From: Monoraphidium neglectum
Lineage: Eukaryota > Chlorophyta > Chlorophyceae > Sphaeropleales > Selenastraceae
NCBI RefSeq assembly: GCF_000611645.1
Contig: NW_014012013.1
Coordinates: forward strand, 1-12,861
Direction: 5' to 3'
Length of the DNA stretch: 12,861 bases
Below the pieces are notes generated by a model. It ran no database searches, was not told where the DNA came from, and saw only the letters and a program-made list of their open reading frames with translations. Position 1 is the stretch's first letter. Each line of letters opens with the position of its first letter. Below, piece by piece: positions 1-8,383 of the stretch. Both the position numbers and the translations under genes were made by a program.

Positions 1-1
1 G

Positions 2-3000
2 GGCGGGGCCGCCGCTGTAGTCGTCGTGGCCCGGGGACGGGTCGGTGCTATAGCCGCCGCGGTGGGAGGAGCGGGGCGTAGAGGGGCCGCCGTTGCGGCC
101 GCTGCCTTGGGGGCCGACGCGGCCGCCATTTTGATCGCCCGCCGCGGACCCGGGGCGCCGCGGCGGCGTTCCCGCGCCCCGGCCGGAGCTGCCGCTGCGC
201 TGCGCCTGCAGCTGGGCGTGCCCCGCCGCGCCGCCCTGCATGCCGTCAAGGGCGGCCGGCGGACCGGGGATCGGGACCGGCAAGCCGCTTGCCGCAGCGG
301 CGGCCGCGGCGGCGTCCGCCATCGGGCCGCCCGTCCAAACGCCGTACGCGCCCGCGCCGCCGCCGGCGGCGCCGGCAAAGCCCGGCGCCGGCGGCATGAG
401 GGCATAGCCAAAGTCTGCGGCGCCGCCGGCGCCGCCGCTGATGGTGTATGCTGTCGCCGCCGCGGCCGCCGCGGCGGCGGCCGCGGCGCCGGGGTCGTCG
501 GAGCCCATCCCAGCAATCAGCTGCGCATCGCCGCCGCCGCCCTGCTGCGCCGGCGCGCCCATGCCGCAGGCGTAGGGCGCGAAGGCGCTGAAGGCCGCAG
601 CCGCCTCACCCGGCGAACCTTGAACCAGCGCGCCAGGGTAGCCGCCCGCGGCGGCCGCGACGGCGGGCCCGAACGCGCCCGACGCTGCCATCGCCTGCAG
701 CGCGGCGGCCGCCGACGGGTCGGGGGCGGCCGCGAGCGCCGCGGGGTGCAGCGGCGGCAGCATCCCGGCGGCACCGAGCATGGCAGCGTATGCGGCGGCC
801 GCAGAGGCAGGGTCCTGGGGGTATCCCAGCGCAGGCGGGGGCGCTGAGCCATAGTGCGGGGGCAGGGCGCCTCCTGGGCCGCGGGCTTGGGGCGGGCGTG
901 CGGGCGGGCCGGACGGGGCGCCGTGCGCGCGTGCGGGGTTCCTGTGGGTGAGGGGATGAGGGGCGCATTTGGAAGTCTTCGTTGGCGGGGGTTTCATCAG
1001 AGAGGGCTTTGATGCTCTGGGGCTTATTCCATTAGCCCCAGCAATGGTGCCACAGAGTCACATCTAATGAGCCTGGATGGCTCCAGGAGTGGGCGACCGC
1101 AGGATCTTGCAATGTTCGTATTCCTAATCCCAATCTCATTTGATCTCCCACAGGGACCTCCTGGAGTCAGTTTTGCCCTGCACTGGTGCTGCTGGCAAGC
1201 GCCGATCTTGGAATTGCGCTGCACGTCGGGCAGCCACGTCTCACCCCAACCAGCCCAGCAGGCAATCAACCGACTATATGTGCGCGCCGGCGGCTGGCTA
1301 CAGTGCTGGTGACGTCGACACCGCCAAGCCCCACCTTGCTTGCAAACAAGCACGCAAGCAAGAAAGACGTGTGCAGACATTCCACACCTTGATTGCCCCC
1401 ACCACACCACGCCCCCTTGCCCCTTCAGTAATGATGCTCGGCCCTCCCGGGAGCCCCCACACACCTCTGCCCCGGCAGCCCGATGTGCGTCCCCTTGAGG
1501 GAGGCGGCGTACGGCACGGTGCTCTTGGGGGGCGGCTGGTATGAGAACTCGACGCCCAGCACGCGCTGGATGCGGGGCACTGCCTGGCCTGCGGTGGCCG
1601 GGGGGGCGGGAGTCAGGTCAGTGACAGCAGGAGTTGGGGTCGGGAGTGAGCTCACCGCTTGCTGATGCGGCAAGTTGTGACTTGTATCTAAGTGGCTGAC
1701 GCCCGGTCAGGCCTCACCCTGTTGAAGCACCAGAGCCTCGCTGCCCAGCTCCTGGCTTCGGCCGAGCAGAAGCATATGTGTGGCGCCCCTGCCTGGGTGG
1801 GGGCCTTGCGCGGACGGACAAGCCGCTCACCCGTGTACTTTCCCTCGCACAGCTCCTTGTAGCGGTCCACCGCGGCGGTGATGACGTAGATGGCCTGCGC
1901 CATGCTGCGGCGCTCCCCCTTGGAAACAGGCGAGAGAGAGTGTCAGGGGAGGCAAGGTTTGGGGGGTGGGGGCGGGGCTAAAGCGTCAAGCCTTCCAGTG
2001 CCTTTGAAGGGGGTCTGAAAGGCACTTCACGGCACAAATGGGCAGGCGCCACAGTGACTGCGGCCTGGCAATGGGCGCATGCGCAGCGACCGCAGGTCGG
2101 GTGGACGGCCCGTTGTGAGGCAGGGCCCGTGCATTTTGTGTGGGCTTACACTTATGCACGCAGTCTTTGACATGGAGGCCCTTGTTCGGCAGCCGGCCAG
2201 CCCGCTCGACAGGCACATATGCAGAATGATGCAGCTGACCTCTCCTGATCCCCACCCAGGGCTGCCAGCCCCTTTGCGCCCGCCTCGCCCTCACCCCAAT
2301 GAGGAAGATGCGCGCGGGGCGGCGTGTCCTGGTGGAGCTGTGGGCCTCCGTCCAGCTCTTGATGTCGGCGCCGGTGCGCCGCATGATCTCGCGCACGCTG
2401 GCGCCCGCGGGGCCTGGTGCCGGTTGCGAGGATAAGGGGAGGCATTGGAGGTAAAGTATCCTATGGGCATTCGGGCAACAGCCGATACACACGCTTGAGC
2501 CCGCCAAGGGCCCTGCGGAAGGGCGCCCTGCGTCGTGCGCCCGCTCGGCGTGGGCTGGTGACCCACCCACCTATGACGAAGCCAGCCGCCAGCAGGGTGA
2601 TCCTCAGCATGACGTCACCGCTGGCGGCCACCTCCTCAGCCGTCAGGATGCCCTATTGGCAAGGCGAGGCAGGTCCAGAGCATGTTGCTCGTCGGGGGTA
2701 AAGAACCCGGGGGTTGATGGAACAGGTCGTGCACAGGGCAGTTGTGGGCTCAAAGGAGCAGGGGAATGTGCCGTTGCTGCACATCCCCGATCCTAGCACC
2801 TCACCTGCTCTTCGTCCTCTGTACCTTCTCCGGGGCGCCGGGGGCCTGCGGCACCGTGTTTGGGCAGCGATGGCCAGGGACGCAGGCAGCTCAAAGCATG
2901 AAGGCGCGTGCCGCCCAGGAGGCTGCGGCCGGCAGAAGTGTCAGGGCTTCTGAAACGACGACAACCTCGTCAAGCGGCACTGCTGCTCGCCCCGCGTTCC

Positions 3001-3953
3001 TCAATCCCTCGTGCAGGGCTACTTCGCCCAAGACCTTAAACCTGCATCGCCCAACCACCAAATCCCCCTGCCAACACTCCCATTGAGCCCTGGGCCCCAT
3101 GCTCTAGGACAGCAAGCAACACCCTAGTCTACCCCGCCCCACCGCTGGGCTGGATCCAGATCTTCATGCTGCCCTTGCTGCCTGCCGAAGACGACACGCT
3201 GCTGCCCGCGCTCTCGCTCCCCAGGCTGGTCCGCCGCGGCGGGTTGTTGGTGGCCAGCTTGCGGTCACGGATGAATCCAAGCATGTTGCTCACGACCTCA
3301 CCGGCAGCCGCGTCGCCGGCGCCGAGGTCGGCGGCGCTGCCGCCGCTTCGAGTCTGTGACTGCGGGCCCGCAGAGGCGGGCCGGGACGAGGGGCGGGACG
3401 ACGGCGCGCGGGGCGCCGATGCGAGCGGCGGCGGCGTGTGCGCGGCCGGCGCAGGCGGCGGCACGCCGCCCGCGTGCGGCGCGGAGGATGCCGCGGCCAC
3501 AGCGGCCGCCTCCTGGCCGTGCGTCTCCTGCACCAGGCGCAGGTATGTGGCCAGCATGAGCGCCTCGGCCGGGTCGGCCACTGGCGCGGGCGTCGACTCT
3601 GGCAGGGGCTCGACCACGGGTCGCCCGATCCCCGACGGCGTGCCGCTGTTGGGGTGCGCCGCGCCGCCGCCGCCGCCCGTGGCGGCGGGTGCGGCGGGGT
3701 TGCAGGGCGGCGGCGCGTACGTGGTGGCCGGCTGCAGTGCCGCAGCGTCGTGCGCGGCCAGTGTTCCGAAGGACAGACCGGCGGCGCCTGCAGGCGCTGG
3801 CATGGCGCCGGCAGCTGCACGCTGGTCGCGGTCAGGGTAGACATCGGCGCGGCTGGGGACACGGCCGCCGCTTGAGTGGTGTTGGTAGTGTTGACTGTGC
3901 TGTTGATGGTGCGTCGAGAAGCCGCCGGTGTCAGTGTCCGAGGAGAAGGGCAT
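2..3953 (-). CDS. KH-domain RNA-binding protein, seven exons, 3' end off the window
   Basis: Probable single-stranded RNA (or DNA) binding protein; targets unknown. I joined the exons by splice sites and reading phase: 3953-3143, 2845-2805, 2652-2571, 2413-2295, 1918-1831, 1588-1465 and 941 to at least 2, giving 735 codons without a stop. All introns are GT-AG. Residues 1-270 are low complexity, with a His/Gln cluster at 15-26 and Ala/Pro/Gly-rich stretches. Residues about 297-375 form a type I KH domain: strand DVMLRITLLAAGFVIG, loop GPAG (312-315), helix ASVREIMRRTG, strand ADIKSW, an Arg-rich variable loop, strand RIFLIGG and a final helix SMAQAIYVITAAVDRY. A compact tail (376-410, including GVEFSYQPPP) follows. 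Residues 423-735 are Ala/Gly/Pro-rich with an 11-Ala run near 455-490 and Arg/Gly-rich patches at the visible end. The ATG at 3953 has a good context (ACACCATG); the frame stays open to an ATG at 4109, so a longer start or an upstream exon is possible. The KH assignment is firm; the 41-nt second exon is the least certain part. Confidence 0.82.
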
Positions 3954-6265
3954 GGTGTCGCGAGACTCGATAGTGCTGAGCTTGCCGAGGGCGCTGCACG
4001 TGGGTGCAGGGTTTTGAGGCAGCAAAGTTGAAGAGGGAAGCTGCTTGGTACTGGCATGTTCCACGTCGCAGAGGGGGTGCTTGATTGGTGGGCGCTTTGT
4101 TGCATGCATGGCTCATGGGCTAATCACGTTTTGATATTCAGACAGGCATGGCATGGTGCCTGTGCATTGCACCTGTGCATGTCTGCACAAAGATCTAGTG
4201 ATGGTGTGCATATTCCGAGGTGGCATCGACGCGCACGCTCACGTACCGTATTTGCAGCCCAAGCCCCCGGCCCACCTCGCGACGTCCATGACGACGTGCC
4301 TTCCTAGCTAACAGTGTTATAGAGGTCACGAGGTGCCCGCCTGCAGCAATCGTGTGGTGCACTCAACCCGGCTTGGCCGGTGCCGGACGTACCAATTTGG
4401 TTGTTGATGGGCCCTGCGAATAGCATCAGCAGAGCAGGTGGCCGCATGTGGCGCACGTCAGGGGCCATGTGTGGCGTCATGGGGGTCACATGAGTCCATT
4501 AAACGCATGCCAGGTGCATGAGCGGAGTCCAAGGCGCAGGGTCGCGCGGGCCAGGATGCGGTGACCGTTTTGGACACGCGCCACAACGAGGTCAGCGGCC
4601 GAATCAGCTGAATGCGCGGTGCGCCTGCCTGCATCGCACGCTGCGTTGGCTGTTGCATCAACTTGGTTCCAAGCACGCTTGAAGCTTCCCAGTACCGCAC
4701 CTGCGTGGTCGTGGGCTCGCTGCGACAGCACGAATCCACAAGATCGCTTTGGGAGGCCAGCTCCGCGACGGTGCTCAAGATACGAGGGATATCGTATACC
4801 TGGAGGACGGTTTTGGGATGAAACGAGCCGTTTTCGCTTTGCTTGTCGAGCCAAGGTGGTGGCTTGGCTCCCGGCAGCTCAGCCCCGCTGCAGGCTCATG
4901 AAGCAATGCAAGGCTATACACAGCGTCCCTCAAGCTTCTCACCTGTCTCCGAGAGCCCCTCGATGCTGAGCAGATCACAACAATCCGATGGCGCGCGTGC
5001 AGTGTTGTGAGCCAACTGCAAAGGACGCTAGACGATCGGCGATTCGTGAAGCAACAACGCTCATAAGCAACGGTTGCAGTTCAGGTGCGGCCCACGCGTT
5101 TGTAGCCAGCTGAGCGACGACGCTCCTCCTCGCGGCGATTCTGTTGAAGGCCATCGAGTCAGCGTTGCAATTTTAAACGGACTCGAAAATATCGATATCC
5201 AGGGCTGAATGTAAGCAGCGCTGGGACGGGAGCCGTGGGCGACACTGTGATCGTGCCTCGTCGCAGCAAACATCGGCCGCGCGCACGTGCTGAATTGGAT
5301 GACACTGCTTGGAGACGCTCACAGTAATTCAGAACAATTACCATTGCCGGCAGCTGCAGCGCACCATGCGCAGCCCCTGCAGCAGGTTGCAACTGCTGCT
5401 GCCTCTCTCACTCTGCAAGCGCCGACCCTTCCGGCTTCAGCCCACTTACATCCACCAAATATAGGCAGGACCTGGCCCTGACGCAAGGGCTTTGGCAGCG
5501 TAGGAGATACAAAAAGCCATTCGGATGACAGTTGCTCTGAAACAGTCACAAACTATAACTCACAATGCAGCGCGCTGGTAGCAGCCGGAACACGTCAGGA
5601 ACGTGCGTGCGCACCCATGGCGCGGGGCCAAAAAGCTAGCAGCCGGCTGAGCGGTTGCAGGGAGCTGTATTGGATACAGTACAAGGTTGCTACACCTAAA
5701 CCAGCAACTATGCGAGAATGCCCAAACGCCAAAAGCAAAACGACTTGTCTACAAGCATTGTGGACATTCGGGACCCGCGCGCGGCAAACACGGATCAACG
5801 TGTAGCAGTATGCATGTACACGGTTCAAGTCGCCATGGTGGGCCCTCGATTTCTGTGCAAGCGAGATTGAGAGACTTTTGCGCACCATCCGCTTGAGCTG
5901 CTTGCAACCGACAACTCTTTCTGCTAATCAGCAGCTCGAGCTTACACTGGCCCAACTGGGCAGGACAGTTTAAGTGGGCATCTGGGCAGCTTGGGAGTTG
6001 AGAGCTCGAACAGCTCGCGCGCTCCTGGTGAACGCTGCAGTTGAGGAGGCGGCGGTGTGTCACCACGAGTGATGGGCGCCTCGTGGATGGGACGGCCTCC
6101 CCTGAATAGTCATGGATCCCCAGTGGTGCACAACATTCTGTTACACATACGTAAATTCCTGTCGGCTGTCTTGATCATACACGCATTGTGCAACCATTGC
6201 AGCGTGCAGCCCAGCCTCACCTGTCCGCCATCACACGTGTACACAGTCGCATATAGTTAAGGTCA
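3954..6265. other. Spacer between the divergent KH and secE genes
   Basis: About 2.3 kb of visibly lower GC than the flanking exons. It should hold the 5' ends and promoters of both divergent genes. The part nearest the KH start (about 3990-4050) has a pyrimidine-rich tract ending in CAG on the minus strand, so an untranslated or coding 5' exon of the KH gene may lie upstream. Minus-strand frames between about 4200 and 5040 look faintly coding but lack an ATG and a consistent splice solution. I see no tRNA, transposon terminal repeat or long repeat, and no TATA box I would defend. Confidence 0.6.
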
Positions 6266-7235
6266 ATGCAGACTTTTCGCGCCGGCCATGGAGTTGGGGC
6301 GCAGCGGGCAGCAGCAGCGGGGGTGCAGACGCAGCAGCGCATCGTAGTCAGCAGCAGGCAGCGCAGTAGGATGCTGTCGCGGAGAGCAGCCATTGAGGAG
6401 AAGCGCGAAACCACGGAGACGACCTCCACGCCAGTGAGAGTGCCAGGAGATCTTAGAGTGCTTCAGGCCAGGACATGGGCGCCAATGGGGCGTCAACAGC
6501 GCGATTTTCGGATGAGAAACACCACTAACATTTTAGTTTCTCCCGCGGAAGGCCGCCGCTTTGCAAGATGGGCATGCTTCGCCGCCCACGCAGCCGACTG
6601 ATGCTGCCAGCGCTTGCCTCCTGATGGCGTCCCGCGCCCCCGCTGCAGTCGGACCTGCTGCCTGACAAGCTCGCCGAGCTGCGGCGCCAAGCACGCGACG
6701 CACCAAAGCAGAGCAGCAGCAACATTGTGCAGGTGCGAGGCCCGCCATGGCGCGCGTAGGCTCGCTGGTGTGGATGTCACTGCATCGCCGCTTCGCCAAG
6801 CCAGCCACCCAGTGGCAGGCCGTGCCCTGCCTTACGTCACGCCTGCATGCTGGCGCTGGCTTACAGGGCGCCCTGGACGAGGCGCAGCTGATCACATGGC
6901 CCAAGCCCGGCAAGGTGCGCCCACGTCGCATGTTGCTCTGTGGAAGCAGCCCTCGGGCTGCTCTGTTGTGGAATGAACGGTTCTTACGCCTAGCATGTGT
7001 CCAACAGTCTTCGTACATCCGGTGACAAAGCCACCGTCTTCGGTCATGAGTGATCCAGTATTCGTGGACGCGCAGCCGACCTTTGCCCATCGGCCCGCAC
7101 TTCTCCCCATGGTGCCGTGGCCAGGCGCTGCTGGACACAGTGTTGGTGCTGGCGATCGTGGCCGGGACGGGCACGGCGCTGTTCGGCGTGAATGTGCTCC
7201 TAACGGACGCCTTCAACTGGTGGTACCACCACTGA
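6266..7235 (+). CDS. secE: SecE-like subunit of the plastid Sec translocase, four exons
   Basis: Probable nuclear-encoded plastid SecE, the small membrane subunit that, by family knowledge, clamps SecY in the thylakoid Sec translocon and works with SecA. Exons are 6266-6433, 6649-6732, 6867-6914 and 7125-7235 (TGA at 7233-7235). All three introns are GT-AG and phase 0, and the product is 136 residues. Residues 1 to about 42 are rich in Arg, Ala, Gln and Ser with almost no acidic residues, as in a chloroplast transit peptide. Residues 57-84 are a polar, helical stretch (DLLPDKLAELRRQ). Residues 85-100 end in LITWPKPGK, whose Trp-Pro (95-96) is the hallmark of SecE before its membrane helix. 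Residues about 105-126 form one hydrophobic segment, followed by a short end rich in Trp, Tyr and His. One C-terminal membrane helix and small size fit plant and cyanobacterial SecE. An in-frame TAG at 6254-6256 precedes the ATG. The kinase gene follows in tandem. A second, envelope-type SecE or a Sec61-gamma relative cannot be excluded. Confidence 0.78.
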
Positions 7236-8383
7236 ACGCCGCTGGCAGTGCGGGCGGTAGCTCCAGTTGCAGCGGCTGTGAGGGGACCTTCAGAGGATTT
7301 TGCACCTCATGCAACCGACGTCGGCCATCAGCGTCAGGAATGTGACACCTTTCTCCTTGCTGTGTTGCCGTTGCTGAACTTCCTCTCGCCAGCCTTTGGC
7401 AGAGGCGTGGCATCCTGTACGCGCGAGCCGAAGAGGCTCACCGGTAACGACACAGTTTCGTGATGTGCACAGCTGTCTTGGAAGGCGGCTGAGGGCCATG
7501 AGCCACACCTGCAGCTGTTGACAGCAGCCACCTGCCGCGGCCGTGTGGGGCCACTGACCCAAGTATGTTGCCCCGCATACAGGATGGTGACAGGGGCTGG
7601 CTACCCGTCTAAACTAGTCAGTACACAACGGTTGAGCATGCATTGCTAGCAGGCTCAAATAGACTCTGGTGTGTGAGGCCGTTAGAGTTGTCCCGGCGCG
7701 GCTTGAGCCATGGTAGTGCAAGGGCAGGAAAGTCAAAGCGACGGTCAAACCAGCGTCAGCTGCTCATCTTGACCATATACGCTCACATACACGCGCTACT
7801 TGTACGTTGAACAATTCTTCTTACTCTCACTGAGGAATTCAGAGACGGTGGTCAATGCACTCCACCATGTCTTCCTGCCTCACGCTGGGAATTTCTGAGC
7901 TCTCGTCATTGTCAGAGCCGAGATCTCCTACCGCACAGCTCGAGCGGTCCGAGCGTGCGGCATTCAACTCAGCATGCCAGGGTTTTTTGAAAGCAGTATC
8001 TTGCTGGGTAAAGAGCTCAGCGGCGCACCGCCCTGGGTGTGCCAGGTGCGACGCACGCGTCAGCACGACTGCGCCAGCACAGGTGTATCTGATCATCAGA
8101 GTTGCTTCATTGCGCACTGTCTTATTCTCCGCGGCGCTCTTCGACACTGCAACTACCTTGTAATGCACAGTGTGTTCACGCTTAGAACTCGCGCGCACCA
8201 TCCCCCGATCCGCGATCTGATTGTTCGCGTTTAGGAATCGTGGTCGCTTTGCCTCATTTTTGCACTTGGCTGGTCCCTCCACGAAGGCGATCGCAGGGCG
8301 CACCGTAAGTTGGTGCAGGGCCTCTTCGTCTTGTGAAAGCCTTGCAGAGAGGAAGCAGCTGGTGGGTTTCTGCCGACACTGAG
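7236..8383. other. Spacer between secE and the uridine kinase gene
   Basis: About 1.15 kb that should contain the secE 3' UTR and the kinase promoter and 5' UTR. A TGTAA, the usual green-algal poly(A) signal, occurs at about 8159-8163 but is over 900 nt past the secE stop, so I do not assign it. About 200 bases immediately before the kinase ATG carry no other ATG, which fits a 5' leader. Open frames on both strands at 7839-8340 have no recognisable domain. Confidence 0.55.

Noticed and set aside
26..847. A 273-codon open frame on the plus strand at the left edge
   Set aside because: It is the antisense shadow of the GC-rich KH-gene exon 941-2. Its Arg/Gly/Ala-only composition is what the reverse of Ala/Gly/Pro codons gives, and the minus strand has a phase-consistent exon there.
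1024..1464. A 146-codon minus-strand frame inside the last KH-gene intron
   Set aside because: The flanking exons join in phase (phase 2) across 1464-942 and the frame has no known motif. An alternative exon is not excluded, but nothing supports one.
3166..3840. A 224-codon plus-strand open frame
   Set aside because: It is antisense to the first KH-gene exon, is Ala/Gly-rich, and has no recognisable domain.
4774..4799. A short inverted repeat, ATACGA ... TCGTAT
   Set aside because: Six-base arms are expected by chance in a region this long, and there is no supporting context.
5819..5833. A GGTTCAAGTC tRNA B-box-like sequence
   Set aside because: There is no A-box at the right distance upstream and no cloverleaf pairing.
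6250..6260. A TATA-like ATATAG just upstream of the secE ATG
   Set aside because: It lies only about 10-15 nt before the start codon, too close to be a TATA box with any leader.
7855..8163. A 102-codon plus-strand frame starting with ATG, ending in a stop overlapping TGTAA
   Set aside because: It has no domain, no coding-like third-base bias compared with its neighbours, and an equally open frame on the other strand. It is more likely spacer.
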